A DNA stretch of 64,000 bases from Sphingomonas sp. IC-11. GTDB taxonomy: Bacteria > Pseudomonadota > Alphaproteobacteria > Sphingomonadales > Sphingomonadaceae. The notes beneath the pieces were generated by a model that was not told the DNA's origin, made no database searches, and saw only the letters and a list, made by a program, of their open reading frames with translations. The position numbers and the translations under genes were made by a program. This document shows positions 33,018 through 42,805 of the stretch, in pieces. Numbering within the stretch: the stretch's first letter is position 1; the number at the start of each line of letters is the position of its first letter. The stretch spans positions 62,001-126,000 of the forward strand of contig NZ_JAJNDU010000003.1 in assembly GCF_021043365.1 (NCBI RefSeq). The letters are read 5' to 3'.

Positions 33018-34805
33018 GTGAAGCATCGTCGTGAGATCGACGGGCTGCGAACTGTCGCAGTCCTGCCAGTTCTGTTGAGCCACGCCGGCCTTTCGCTGTT
33101 TGCCGGCGGCTTCGTGGGCGTGGACATATTCTTCGTCATCAGCGGCTATCTGATTACCGGCATCATCGTGTCGGAACTGGACGAGCAACGCTTTTCCATT
33201 CTGCGCTTCTATGAACGCCGCACACGACGATTGCTGCCTGCCCTCTTCGTCGTCATGGCCGCCTGCCTGATCGCCGGATGGTTTCTGATGAGCGCTGATG
33301 CCTACCAGAACCTGGGGCAGAGCGTCGTCGCCACCACATTATTTTCGAACAACATCCTGCTGACGATCACCAGCGGCTACTGGGACATGGAGTCGCAATT
33401 CAAGCCGTTGCTCCACACCTGGAGCCTGGGCGTAGAGGAGCAATATTACATCGTCGTGCCCCTGCTGCTGGCGGGGGTGCATCGATACTCGCGGCGGCAT
33501 GTGCCCCTGGCGTTCGCCGCGATCGGCGTCGTCAGCTTCGCACTATGCCTCTGGAGCATTCGCGCGCACCCGGTCGGCAACTTCTACCTGCTGCACACCC
33601 GCGCGTGGGAGTTAGCAGCGGGTGGCTGGGCAGCAACGATCCGCTCGCCTGAAAGCCAACGTGGGTCCGGCACGCTATCGCTCCTCGGGCTGCTGATGAT
33701 CGCCGCTGCCGTATTCACGCTTTCCGAAGGCTCGCCGTCGCCTTCCCCGGCGATGCTGCTGCCGGTCGCCGGCACTACCCTGATTCTGCTATATTGCCGC
33801 GCAGGGTTGGTGCACCGCCTGCTCTCGTCGGCACCGATGGTGGGCATCGGGCTGATCAGCTACAGTACCTATCTCTGGCACCAGCCGCTGTTCGCCTTTC
33901 TGCGGATCGCGAGCAGCAATCCGCCAGCGACCTGGCAGTTCGTCGCCCTCATCCCCGTTGCCCTGGCCCTCGCATGGGTCAGCTGGCGCTTCGTGGAGCG
34001 GCCATTCCGTAGCCGGTCCATGCGCTTCCGCACCATCGCTGCGGTGCTGGCGCCCTCAGCGTTCGCTTTGCTGGTGCTCGGAGCCGCCCTGCACTTGCGC
34101 GGTGGCCTGCCGCAGCGGTTCGATGTCGCGCCAGACGCTGACCGGCCGGCCACGTACAAGGCGTACAACATGCGCGTGCTCGAGATGAAGGTCGATCGCT
34201 TTCCCCCTGGCGCGCGGCAGCGGGCGCTTGTTCTGGGAAACAGCACGGGGCGTGATTTCGTGAACATGATCCGCGAGGCGAATGCATTGCCCGGCTATGC
34301 AATCGTGTATCGCGACGACCTCGATCTATGCGAGGGCCAGCGGCTCAGTGCCGGCAAGCGTGCACTTGTAACGGCGGCAACCCTGGTCGTGCTCGTGTAC
34401 GACCACAAGCCACGCCAGACCTGTGACGGTCGGCAACTGGCGCGCGATCCCAATCTGCAGGGAAAAATCGTCTTCATCGGCCCCAAGGATTTCGGCACGA
34501 ACCTCAATCCCTACGCTCGCCTGCCCTTAAGCGAACGAGCAGCGGCGCGTGTTCAGCTCTCGAACCAGGCACTCGCAGCGAGTCGGCTATATCGCGCGAT
34601 CACTCCAGCCGGGCTTTACGTGGACGTGATCGCCGCGCTGTCGCCCGATGGGCGGCATATGCCGATCTTCGACTCACAGGGCCGGATTCTCAGCGAGGAC
34701 CGGGTTCATGTCACCCGCGCCGGCGCCCGATTCGTCGGCGCGCGCGTGTTTCGCCAGCCGGCTTGGCAACAGATCATCGCCCGCGACGCCGAACGCCTGG
34801 ACTAG
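33018..34805 (+). CDS. OafA/YrhL-type acyltransferase with C-terminal SGNH domain
   Basis: A 595-aa membrane protein that O-acylates cell-surface glycans. The N-terminal acyltransferase-3 domain has HRREIDGLRTVAVLPVLLSH, FVGVDIFFVISGYLIT and LLHTWSLGVEEQYYIV, with about ten hydrophobic helices to residue 375. The periplasmic C-terminal part has the SGNH block I equivalent ALVLGNSTGRDF and a late DRVHVTRAGARFVG fitting the D-x-x-H motif. The start is a GTG at 33018, with GGGGG upstream. It is convergent with trmJ. The acceptor glycan is unknown. Confidence 0.88.
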   Translation: MKHRREIDGLRTVAVLPVLLSHAGLSLFAGGFVGVDIFFVISGYLITGIIVSELDEQRFSILRFYERRTRRLLPALFVVMAACLIAGWFLMSADAYQNLGQSVVATTLFSNNILLTITSGYWDMESQFKPLLHTWSLGVEEQYYIVVPLLLAGVHRYSRRHVPLAFAAIGVVSFALCLWSIRAHPVGNFYLLHTRAWELAAGGWAATIRSPESQRGSGTLSLLGLLMIAAAVFTLSEGSPSPSPAMLLPVAGTTLILLYCRAGLVHRLLSSAPMVGIGLISYSTYLWHQPLFAFLRIASSNPPATWQFVALIPVALALAWVSWRFVERPFRSRSMRFRTIAAVLAPSAFALLVLGAALHLRGGLPQRFDVAPDADRPATYKAYNMRVLEMKVDRFPPGARQRALVLGNSTGRDFVNMIREANALPGYAIVYRDDLDLCEGQRLSAGKRALVTAATLVVLVYDHKPRQTCDGRQLARDPNLQGKIVFIGPKDFGTNLNPYARLPLSERAAARVQLSNQALAASRLYRAITPAGLYVDVIAALSPDGRHMPIFDSQGRILSEDRVHVTRAGARFVGARVFRQPAWQQIIARDAERLD

Positions 34806-34833
34806 ACGGTGCGCGTTCGAATGACCCTGCGGA

Positions 34834-35571
34834 TCAGCTAGACCGTTTCGCCTTGGCGCCGCTCAGCGCCGACAGGACCCCGCGGAGCGTACGCACTTCC
34901 TGGCTGCTCCAGCCAGGTTTGGTCAGCAGGGTGCGCAGGGTGCGCCGGGTGGCCGGCGTGCGGTCGGGCGGGAAGAAGAAGTTCGCCTGTTCGAGCATGG
35001 CGTCCAGCTGCCCGATCATGCCTTCCAGCTCCTCCTGCGGCGCCGGGGGATCAAGCGCCACTTCCGGCGGCGACGCCAGCGCCTCGCCCTTGGACCATTC
35101 GTAGGCGACCAGGATCACCGCTTGGGCCAGGTTCAGGCTGCCGAACTCGGGATTGATCGGGACAGTCAGGATGCTGCGCGCCAGCGCGACGTCATCGGTC
35201 TCAAGCCCCGACCGCTCCGGTCCGAACAGGATAGCGCTGCGGCCGGGGCCCGCACGCATTTGCCCAGCCGCTTCTTCAGGGGTCACGACCGGTTTGGTGA
35301 TCCCCCGCTTACGTACCGTGGTGGCGTAAACGTGCGGGCAATCAGCAACTGCTTCCGCCACCGAATCGAACACCTTGGCATTGGCGAGCACGATGTCTGC
35401 GCCGGATGCTGCAGGGCCAGCGGCTGGGTTTGGCCATCCGTCCCGAGGGGCGACCAGCCGCATCTCCGTCAGCCCGAAGTTGAGCATGGCACGCGCCGCC
35501 TTGCCGATGTTCTCGCCGAGCTGCGGCCGAACAAGGACGATAACGGGCGATTGTGAAGCATCAGCAGTCAT
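34834..35571 (-). CDS. tRNA (cytidine/uridine-2'-O-)-methyltransferase TrmJ family
   Basis: A 245-aa SPOUT-class RNA methyltransferase. The knot motifs are visible: VIVLVRPQLGENIGKAARAM at the N-terminus, AILFGPERSGLETDDVALA at about residues 140-158 and NPEFGSLNLAQAVILVAYEW at about 172-191. The C-terminal helical extension (residues 200-245) matches the TrmJ dimerisation region. TrmJ modifies position 32 of certain tRNAs. It is last in a minus-strand group with nrdR and glyA. Confidence 0.88.
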   Translation of the reverse strand: MTADASQSPVIVLVRPQLGENIGKAARAMLNFGLTEMRLVAPRDGWPNPAAGPAASGADIVLANAKVFDSVAEAVADCPHVYATTVRKRGITKPVVTPEEAAGQMRAGPGRSAILFGPERSGLETDDVALARSILTVPINPEFGSLNLAQAVILVAYEWSKGEALASPPEVALDPPAPQEELEGMIGQLDAMLEQANFFFPPDRTPATRRTLRTLLTKPGWSSQEVRTLRGVLSALSGAKAKRSS

Positions 35572-35630
35572 GGCTTGCGCCTATCCGGCGACCGGGTGCC
35601 GACACAAGCACCCGATCCGAAAGCCGCCGC

Positions 35631-36092
35631 TCAGCTCCGACCGGCTTCTTCTACGGTCCCGGCGAATTCCTCGAAGTCGCGGGCCTCGCTGAAATCGCGA
35701 TAGACACTGGCGAAACGGATATAGGCCACAGAGTCCAGGCCTTTCAGCGCGTCCATCACCATTTCGCCGATCCGCTTGGACGTGACCTCGGCCTCGCCGC
35801 TGGTTTCCAGCTGACGCTGGATCCCGCTCACCAGCCGCTCGATCGCAAGCGTGTCCAGCGGCCGCTTGCGCGCGGCGATACCGATCGAGCGGAGCAGCTT
35901 CTCGCGGTCGAACGGTTCGCGCCGATCCTCCGACTTCACGACGGTCAGCTCGCGCAGCTGGATTCGTTCAAAGGTGGTGAAGCGAGCGGCGCAGCCCTCG
36001 CACTGGCGACGGCGGCGGATCGCCGCGCCGTCGTCGGTGGGCCGGCTGTCCTTCACCTGGCTCGCGTCGTGGCCGCAGAAGGGGCAGCGCAT
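35631..36092 (-). CDS. nrdR: Transcriptional repressor NrdR
   Basis: A 153-aa repressor of ribonucleotide reductase genes that senses ATP and dATP. The zinc ribbon is [20 protein letters not shown] with a second CEGC pair, followed by the ATP-cone domain ([20 protein letters not shown]). It is located downstream of glyA, a linkage common in alphaproteobacteria. No NrdR box was searched for. Confidence 0.95.
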   Translation of the reverse strand: MRCPFCGHDASQVKDSRPTDDGAAIRRRRQCEGCAARFTTFERIQLRELTVVKSEDRREPFDREKLLRSIGIAARKRPLDTLAIERLVSGIQRQLETSGEAEVTSKRIGEMVMDALKGLDSVAYIRFASVYRDFSEARDFEEFAGTVEEAGRS

Positions 36093-36219
36093 GGGTCAGT
36101 TCAATCCATCAGTTGCCGTGATCCGCCGTAATGGATCGCCATCCTCGAACGTCGCCTCAAACGGGGCAACACCGAAGCGGATCGATCCCGCCAAGGCGGA
36201 CCGGCTCTTCAACCGTCAG

Positions 36220-36396
36220 TCAGATCTTGTCCCGCCGCGCATAAGCCACGCCGGCGCCGACCAGCGCACCCAGCACAGGGCCGACGAACGGCACGGGGAT
36301 CGCGATCACGGCACCGATGGCACCATATTTCGCCATCTTCTTGCCGAGGCCCGGCGTGTTCTGGACGGTGTTCTGGACTTCCTCGATCTTGGACAC
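36220..36396 (-). CDS. Small membrane protein between glyA and nrdR
   Basis: A 58-aa protein starting at a GTG at 36396. Its GAGG ribosome-binding site overlaps the glyA stop codon, so the genes are coupled. Residues 1-20 are polar (MSKIEEVQNTVQNTPGLGKK). The rest is a hydrophobic hairpin rich in glycine (KYGAIGAVIAIPVPFVGPVL, then GALVGAGVAYARRDKI). No family is recognised. The intimate link with glyA suggests a conserved small gene of this lineage. Confidence 0.65.
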   Translation of the reverse strand: MSKIEEVQNTVQNTPGLGKKMAKYGAIGAVIAIPVPFVGPVLGALVGAGVAYARRDKI

Positions 36397-36403
36397 GTTC
36401 ACC

Positions 36404-37711
36404 TCACTTGTAGATGGGGAAACGAGCGCACAGCGCGCGGACTCGTTCCCGAACCGCCGCCTCGACCTCGGCGTCGCCCGCCTCGCCCTTCTTGGCAAGG
36501 CCATCGAGCACGTCGGCCACCATGTTGCCGATCTCGCGGAACTCCGCCGTGCCGAAACCGCGCGTGGTGCCCGCCGGGGTGCCGACGCGAATGCCGCTGG
36601 TCTTCACCGGCGGCAGCGGGTCGTTGGGGATGCCATTCTTGTTGCAGGTGATGCCGGCACGCTCCAGCGCCTCGTCCGCATCCTTGCCGGTGACGCCAAG
36701 CGGGGTGAGGTCGACCAACGCGAGGTGCGTGTCGGTGCCGCCCGATACGATCGCCGCGCCGCGCTCCTTCAGCGTCGCCGCCAGCACCTTGGCATTCTCG
36801 ACCACGGCGGCGGCATAGCTCTTGAACTCCGGCTGCAGCGCCTCGCCGAAGGCGACGGCCTTCGCGGCGATGACATGCATCAGCGGGCCGCCCTGAAGCC
36901 CCGGGAACACCGCCGAGTTGATCTTCTTCGCGATCGCCTCGTCGTTGGTCATGATCATGCCGCCGCGCGGCCCGCGCAGCGTCTTGTGCGTGGTGGTGGT
37001 GACGACGTGCGCATGGCCGAACGGCGTCGGGTGGACGCCGCCAGCGACCAGGCCGGCGAAGTGCGCCATGTCGACCATGAAGAACGCGCCGACCTTGTCC
37101 GCGATCGCGCGGAAACGGGCGAAGTCGATGTGGCGCGGATAGGCGGAGCCGCCGGCGATGATCAGCTTCGGCTGGGTCTCGATCGCCTGCTTCTCGACCG
37201 CGTCATAGTCGATGAGGTGCGTGTCGGGCGTGACGCCATATTGCACCGCGTTGAACCACTTGCCGCTCATCGCCGCGCGCGCGCCATGGGTAAGGTGACC
37301 GCCCGAATCGAGGCTGAGGCCCATGATCGTGTCGCCCGGCTTCACCAGCGCCAGCATCACCGCGCCGTTCGCCTGCGCGCCCGAGTGCGGCTGGACGTTG
37401 GCGAAGCCGCAGTTGAACAGCTGCTTGGCGCGATCGATCGCCAGTTGCTCCACCTCGTCTGACGGGTGGCAGCCCTGATAGTAACGCTTGCCGGGATAAC
37501 CCTCGGCATATTTGTTGGTGAAGACGGAGCCCTGCGCCTCCAGCACCGCCTTGGAGACGATGTTCTCGGATGCGATCAGCTCGATCTGGGTCTGCTCCCG
37601 GTCCAGCTCATGCTCGACACCGGCGAACACGGCAGGGTCGGCATCGGCAAGGCCGCGGGTGAAGAAGCCATCAGGCTGAACCTCGTTCAGCGTGGTCGGA
37701 TTGGTGCTCAT
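36404..37711 (-). CDS. glyA: Serine hydroxymethyltransferase
   Basis: A 435-aa PLP enzyme converting serine and tetrahydrofolate to glycine and methylene-tetrahydrofolate. The PLP lysine is in [35 protein letters not shown] and [20 protein letters not shown] are family signatures. It overlaps rpiB by 4 bp and is followed by the small membrane protein, nrdR and trmJ. Confidence 0.96.
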   Translation of the reverse strand: MSTNPTTLNEVQPDGFFTRGLADADPAVFAGVEHELDREQTQIELIASENIVSKAVLEAQGSVFTNKYAEGYPGKRYYQGCHPSDEVEQLAIDRAKQLFNCGFANVQPHSGAQANGAVMLALVKPGDTIMGLSLDSGGHLTHGARAAMSGKWFNAVQYGVTPDTHLIDYDAVEKQAIETQPKLIIAGGSAYPRHIDFARFRAIADKVGAFFMVDMAHFAGLVAGGVHPTPFGHAHVVTTTTHKTLRGPRGGMIMTNDEAIAKKINSAVFPGLQGGPLMHVIAAKAVAFGEALQPEFKSYAAAVVENAKVLAATLKERGAAIVSGGTDTHLALVDLTPLGVTGKDADEALERAGITCNKNGIPNDPLPPVKTSGIRVGTPAGTTRGFGTAEFREIGNMVADVLDGLAKKGEAGDAEVEAAVRERVRALCARFPIYK

Positions 37712-38160
37712 GCTGGCTCCTTCTGGAAATCAGGCGCGCCGAGCTTGTCGACGCGGGGGGCGTGGCGGCCGCCGGCAAAGGCGGTGTCGAGAAAGGCAGT
37801 GATGCAGGCCTTGGCCATGTCCTCGCCGATCAGGCGGGCGCCCATGGCGATGGCGTTGGCGTCATTATGCTCGCGCGACAGCGCGGCGGCGAGCGGGTCG
37901 GAAACGAGCGCACAGCGGACCGCCGGATTGCGATTCACGGCGATCGAGATACCGATCCCCGATCCGCACAGCGCGATGCCGCGCTCTGCGTCACCCGATG
38001 CGATCGCGTCGGCCAAGCGGTAACCGTAATCGGGATAATCGACCCGCGCGTCGGTAGCGGGACCAAGGTCGAGAACATCATACCCAGCCTCGCGCAGCCA
38101 GGTGACAAGCGTCGCCTTCAGCGACACGGCGGCGTGATCGGAAGCGACGGCGACTCGCAT
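37708..38160 (-). CDS. rpiB: Ribose-5-phosphate isomerase B
   Basis: A 150-aa LacA/RpiB-family protein from the ATG at 38160 ([20 protein letters not shown]). The catalytic cysteine is in [13 protein letters not shown], followed by AVSD-like [20 protein letters not shown] and [15 protein letters not shown]. The 46-codon upstream extension of the frame is not family-like. It is coupled to glyA by a 4-bp overlap. Confidence 0.93.
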   Translation of the reverse strand: MRVAVASDHAAVSLKATLVTWLREAGYDVLDLGPATDARVDYPDYGYRLADAIASGDAERGIALCGSGIGISIAVNRNPAVRCALVSDPLAAALSREHNDANAIAMGARLIGEDMAKACITAFLDTAFAGGRHAPRVDKLGAPDFQKEPA

Positions 38161-38302
38161 GAGGCTCAGCGATGCTCTTCGGCTGTGGCGGATGCGCGGC
38201 CCTTTAGCCGCGGCGTCACGAGAATGCCACCGTCGCGATGGGTAGAGCGTTGTCCATTCGCCCTCCACCATCATCCGGTGGAGGAACGAACGGATCACAC
38301 GA

Positions 38303-40345
38303 TCAAGCGGCTTTGGCTTCCTGTCTGAACCGGTGGAGCAGGGGTTCGGTGTAACCCGACGGCTGGGTAACGCCCTCGAAGATCAGCGCGCGGGCCGCCT
38401 GGAAGGCGAAGCCCTCGCGCGTGAGCGGCCGATACAGCGGGTCGCCCGCATTCTGCGCGTCGACCTTCTTCGCCATGCGGTCGAGCGCCGCGTCCACTTC
38501 CTCCTCGGTACACACGCCATGCAGCAGCCAGTTGGCGAGATGCTGCGAAGAAATGCGCAGCGTCGCGCGGTCCTCCATCAGCCCAACGTCATGAATGTCG
38601 GGCACCTTGGAACAGCCGACGCCCTGGTCGATCCAGCGCACGACATAGCCCAGGATCCCTTGGCAATTGTTGTCCAGCTCCTCGCGGATCTCCTCCGGCG
38701 TCCAGTTTCGCCCTGCGGCGGCGAACGGCACGGTCAGCAGCTTGGCGAGCGGCGGCGGCGCTTCGCCCCCGATCTCCTTCTGCCGCGCGAACACGTCGAC
38801 CTGGTGATAGTGCAGCGCGTGGAGCGTCGCCGCCGTGGGTGACGGCACCCAGGCGGTATTCGCGCCGCTCTTCGGATGCGCGATCTTCTGCTCCAGCATG
38901 TCGGCCATCATGTCGGGCGCGGCCCACATGCCCTTGCCGATCTGCGCCTTGCCCGAAAGGCCGCAGGCAAGGCCGATGCGCACGTTGCGATCCTCATAGG
39001 CCTTGATCCACTCGGCGCCCTTCATCTCCGCCTTTCGGATCACTGGCCCGCCGCGCATCGCGGTGTGGATCTCGTCCCCGGTACGGTCGAGGAAGCCGGT
39101 GTTGATGAAGGCGATCCGGTCGCGCACCGCATGGATGCAGGCGGCGAGGTTGGCCGAGGTGCGGCGTTCCTCGTCCATCACGCCCACCTTGATCGTGTGG
39201 CGGTCGAGGCCGAGCAGATCCTCCACCGCATCGAACAGCCGATTGGTGAACGCCGCCTCGTCCGGCCCATGCATCTTGGGCTTCACGATATAGATCGATC
39301 CGGCGCGGCTGTTCTGCAAGCTGCCGAGCCGCTTCAGGTCATGCAGCCCGATCAGCGAGGTGACGATCGCGTCGAGCACGCCCTCCGGCGCCTCGCTGCC
39401 ATCGGCCAGCCGCAGTGCCGGCGTCGTCATCAAATGGCCGACGTTGCGCACGAACAGGAGTGATCGGCCCGGCAGCGTGAAACTCGATCCGCTCGGCGAT
39501 TGATAGGCGCGGTCGTCGGCGAGCTTGCGCGTCAGCGTCGCGCCATTCTTCTCGAACGTCTCGACCAGATCGCCGCGCATCAGGCCCAGCCAGTTGCGAT
39601 AGGCCGCAACCTTGTCCTCCGCGTCGACGGCGGCGACCGAGTCTTCCAGGTCGACGATCGTCGTCAGCGCGGATTCGAGGATCACGTCAGCGATGCCGAG
39701 CGGGTCGGTCTTGCCGATCGGGTGGTCGCGATCGACCACGACCTCGATGTGCAGCCCGTTGTGGACGAACATCACGCCCTTATCGAACGTCGCAAAGCGA
39801 TGCGGGCAGTCACCGCCGGTCAGCGCCGCTTCCCAGCCCGGCAGCGTCTCGTCCAGGAACGCCCGCGCCCGCGCAATCACCTCGGCACCGCGCTCGGCAT
39901 CATAGCCGCCCGGCTTCGCCTTCCCCGGCAGCGCATCGGTGCCGTATAGCGCATCATACAGGCTGCCCCAGCGCGCATTGGCGGCGTTCAGCACGAAGCG
40001 CGCATTGAGGCTCGGCACGACCAGCTGCGGGCCGGCCATGGTGGCGATTTCGGGATCGACATTCTCGGTGCCGATGGTGAACGGCGCCGGCTCGGGCACG
40101 AGATAGCCGATCTCGGTCAGGAAGGCGGCATCGACCGGCTCTCCCGACACATAGCGAGCGTCGATCGCCGCCTGCAGCTCCTCGCGCCGTGCGAGCAACG
40201 CCTTGTTCTCGGGCGTGAAGCGATCGAAGATCGCCGCCGCACCCTGCCAGAAGGCGTCCGCCGCAATGCCGGTGCCGGCAAGCGCCTCCTCCTCGACAAA
40301 GGTGGCGAGGCGATCATCGACCGAAAGGCCGGCGCGGGTCTGCAT
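38303..40345 (-). CDS. glcB: Malate synthase G
   Basis: A 680-aa enzyme condensing glyoxylate and acetyl-CoA to malate. Signatures include [60 protein letters not shown] and [16 protein letters not shown], all typical of isoform G. The length is slightly below the usual 720 residues. No isocitrate lyase is in the window. It stands alone with its own promoter. Confidence 0.95.
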   Translation of the reverse strand: MQTRAGLSVDDRLATFVEEEALAGTGIAADAFWQGAAAIFDRFTPENKALLARREELQAAIDARYVSGEPVDAAFLTEIGYLVPEPAPFTIGTENVDPEIATMAGPQLVVPSLNARFVLNAANARWGSLYDALYGTDALPGKAKPGGYDAERGAEVIARARAFLDETLPGWEAALTGGDCPHRFATFDKGVMFVHNGLHIEVVVDRDHPIGKTDPLGIADVILESALTTIVDLEDSVAAVDAEDKVAAYRNWLGLMRGDLVETFEKNGATLTRKLADDRAYQSPSGSSFTLPGRSLLFVRNVGHLMTTPALRLADGSEAPEGVLDAIVTSLIGLHDLKRLGSLQNSRAGSIYIVKPKMHGPDEAAFTNRLFDAVEDLLGLDRHTIKVGVMDEERRTSANLAACIHAVRDRIAFINTGFLDRTGDEIHTAMRGGPVIRKAEMKGAEWIKAYEDRNVRIGLACGLSGKAQIGKGMWAAPDMMADMLEQKIAHPKSGANTAWVPSPTAATLHALHYHQVDVFARQKEIGGEAPPPLAKLLTVPFAAAGRNWTPEEIREELDNNCQGILGYVVRWIDQGVGCSKVPDIHDVGLMEDRATLRISSQHLANWLLHGVCTEEEVDAALDRMAKKVDAQNAGDPLYRPLTREGFAFQAARALIFEGVTQPSGYTEPLLHRFRQEAKAA

Positions 40346-40464
40346 GGGGGAATCCTCCTGACGTTACCAACAGCGCCTGGGGAGGGCACCGCCGCGATTA
40401 ATCGATGCCGCGGCGGGAGTGCAACGCCCAAATCATCCCCAGGCTCCGTCCGACGATGACGGCG

Positions 40465-41985
40465 TCAGGCGCGTTTCCACACCATCATGTCGCCCTCGGC
40501 TACCACATCGCCCGCCGTCCCCACCGGCTCGGCCTTGCCATCGCTGAGGAAAGCGATCGTGGCCGCGTCGCTGCCCGGCACCTGCGCCAGCGTGCGCTTG
40601 CCATCGGCCAGCTTCGCCACGACCACCCCGCTCTTTGCCGAACCATCGCGGTTGTAGAAGACGGTGTAGGTCTCGACCTCGCCCGGCCCGGTATAGTCCT
40701 TTATCAGCTCCGGCACGGGCCCACGCGCGGCATCCGCCTCCGCCTGCAGATCGAACTCGTGCGCCTCGCCAGCGCCGGGCAGCGGCCGGGTGCCGAGCAC
40801 GATCGCGTGATTGTGCGTGGCAAAGCCGCCATTGGCGAACAGCAGCCCCTTCTCGCCCTCGCCGGCGCGCAGCGCATCGACCATCTCGGCCACGGCATGC
40901 GCCATGTAATTGCCGATCGGCCCGCCGCCGAAGGTGAGGCCACCGAACACCGTCGCCGGCTTCTCCACCGGCCAGCCGATCACCCGACGCGCCATCTTCG
41001 GCACGCAGGGGAAGCAGGAATAGAGCTCGACCAGGTCGAGATCGTCCGCCGTCACCTCGTTGAACTCCAGCGTGCGGCGAAGACACACTTCCATGCTCGG
41101 CGACTTGTCGTAGCGGTCACGGGCGAGAAAATCGTCCGCCTCATGCGCGCTCGCACCGCGCCCGACATAGATGATCCGCTCTTCCGGCACCCCGCGCCGC
41201 CGCGCTTCCGCGAGGCTGGTGACGATGAAGCCCGCACCCTGGTTGACGCTCGAATTGGCCACCATCAGCTTGGTGTAGGGAAAAGCGATCGGGCGATTGT
41301 CCGCAGTCGGCTCGACGATCTCCTGCGGCGACTTGGGCGCATGGATCCATGCCGCCGGCGTCTTCGCCGCCACCTCGGAGAAGCGCGACCAGATCTCGCC
41401 CGATTCGCGCTGCCCTTCCTCCAGCGTCTGGCCATAAGCCGCGCGCCCAGCATTCTCGTACAAGGGGTAAACGTCGACCGGCGTCGCAAGGCCATAGATC
41501 TGGCGATAGCCGGGCTTCGCGCCCTTGCTGAGGTTGCGTAGCGGGTTCTGGTCCGCGACGCTCGTCTTCGCCGCGATCGCCGCACGCTGGCTCGCGGTGC
41601 GCAGCGCCTCGCCGCCGGTCACCGCCGCGATCCTGATCTCGCCGCGCGCAATGCGGTTCGCCGCCTCGTTCAGCAGCAGGATCGGGCTATCGCCATTGGG
41701 GCCGACCGATTCATAGACGATCCCGGCCTTCGATCCGATCCCGTCCGCCACCTTCTGCGCCAGCGGATTGTCCTTGCGGAAGCTGATCTGCTGCACGACC
41801 GCGACCGATTCCACATCGGCCAGCCACCCGCCGCCGGCGTCCCCCCCGCCAGCGTCCTTCTCGGCCTCCTCCAGCGCGGCGATCATCAGGCCAAGCGCAT
41901 CCTTGCCCGCCATCGGATCGGCCGGGCGGTCATTGACCTGCCCGACGCCGACGATGACTGCGATATTCTCCGGGTTCGCTGCCAT
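40465..41985 (-). CDS. Thiolase-like acetyl-CoA acetyltransferase family protein
   Basis: A 506-aa protein from the ATG at 41985 (MAANPENIAVIVGVGQVNDR). It resembles the SCP2-thiolase-like branch: SVGPNGDSPILLLNEAANRI occupies the region where classical thiolases have the active-site cysteine, and TFGGGPIGNYMAHAVAEMVD replaces the usual GHP-x-GASG. LVELYSCFPCVPKMARRVIG is a conserved element of this branch. The last 80 residues form a small beta-rich domain. Catalytic thiolysis is therefore uncertain. It is last in a five-gene minus-strand operon. Confidence 0.78.
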   Translation of the reverse strand: MAANPENIAVIVGVGQVNDRPADPMAGKDALGLMIAALEEAEKDAGGGDAGGGWLADVESVAVVQQISFRKDNPLAQKVADGIGSKAGIVYESVGPNGDSPILLLNEAANRIARGEIRIAAVTGGEALRTASQRAAIAAKTSVADQNPLRNLSKGAKPGYRQIYGLATPVDVYPLYENAGRAAYGQTLEEGQRESGEIWSRFSEVAAKTPAAWIHAPKSPQEIVEPTADNRPIAFPYTKLMVANSSVNQGAGFIVTSLAEARRRGVPEERIIYVGRGASAHEADDFLARDRYDKSPSMEVCLRRTLEFNEVTADDLDLVELYSCFPCVPKMARRVIGWPVEKPATVFGGLTFGGGPIGNYMAHAVAEMVDALRAGEGEKGLLFANGGFATHNHAIVLGTRPLPGAGEAHEFDLQAEADAARGPVPELIKDYTGPGEVETYTVFYNRDGSAKSGVVVAKLADGKRTLAQVPGSDAATIAFLSDGKAEPVGTAGDVVAEGDMMVWKRA

Positions 41986-41986
41986 C

Positions 41987-42790
41987 TCAGCGCGCCTTCC
42001 ACACCGGCGCGCGCTTCTCCGCAAAGGCCTTGGGGCCTTCGCGCGAATCCTCGCTGGTGAAGACGATCCTGGTCTCGGCGCGGTTCTGCGCCCAGGCGCC
42101 TTCCTCCCGCTCGATCTTCCCGTCGACGATGCCCTGCGCCATCCGCTTCGATGCCTGAACGGAGAGCGGCGCGTTAACGGCGATCCGCTCGGCCAGCGCG
42201 AAGGCGGTGTCGAGCAGCTGCTCGCGCGTCGCGACGGCGTTGATCAGGCCCAGTTCCAGCGCGCGCTTCGCGTCGATCGGATCGCCGGTCAGGATCATTT
42301 CCATCGCGATCTTCTTGGGCAGCTGCTCGGGCAGGCGGAACACGCCGCCAGCCGCCGCGAACAGGCCGCGCTTGGGTTCGGGCAGGCCGAACTTCGCCTC
42401 ATCCACTGCGACCGCCAGGTCACAGGCCAGCGTGATCTCCAGCCCGCCGCCCAGCGCCATCCCGTTCACCGCCGCGATCACCGGCTTGGAAATGGCGTGG
42501 CTGACGATCCCGGCAAAGCCCCAGGCGGCCTTGGTCTTGTCGTCCGGGGCCAAGCTCTCCCCGCGTGACAGCGCGACAAGGTCGGCGCCCGCGCAGAAGG
42601 ACTTGTCGCCCGCACCCGTCACGATCACGACGCGGATCTCGGGATCCTTGTCCGCCGCCTCCAGCGCATCGCCCACGCCCTCATGGACGAAGCGGTTGAC
42701 CGCGTTGCGCGCTTCCGGGCGGTTGATCGTGATGAGCATCACGTTGCCGCGCGTCTCGACGGTGACGGCCTCGTTGCCGAGTTCAGCCAT
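41987..42790 (-). CDS. Enoyl-CoA hydratase/isomerase (crotonase family)
   Basis: A 267-aa crotonase-fold protein, with MLITINRPEARNAVNRFVHE at the N-terminus, SFCAGADLVALSRGESLA forming the first oxyanion hole, and PVIAAVNGMALGGGLEITLA the second. The conserved glutamate of hydratases is plausible at LPEPKRGLFAAAGG. It sits 1 bp from the thiolase-like gene and 15 bp after the CoA-transferase gene. The substrate is unknown, but the operon suggests degradation of a CoA-activated acid. Confidence 0.9.
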   Translation of the reverse strand: MAELGNEAVTVETRGNVMLITINRPEARNAVNRFVHEGVGDALEAADKDPEIRVVIVTGAGDKSFCAGADLVALSRGESLAPDDKTKAAWGFAGIVSHAISKPVIAAVNGMALGGGLEITLACDLAVAVDEAKFGLPEPKRGLFAAAGGVFRLPEQLPKKIAMEMILTGDPIDAKRALELGLINAVATREQLLDTAFALAERIAVNAPLSVQASKRMAQGIVDGKIEREEGAWAQNRAETRIVFTSEDSREGPKAFAEKRAPVWKAR

Positions 42791-42805
42791 TTCTACAGTC
42801 CCTTT

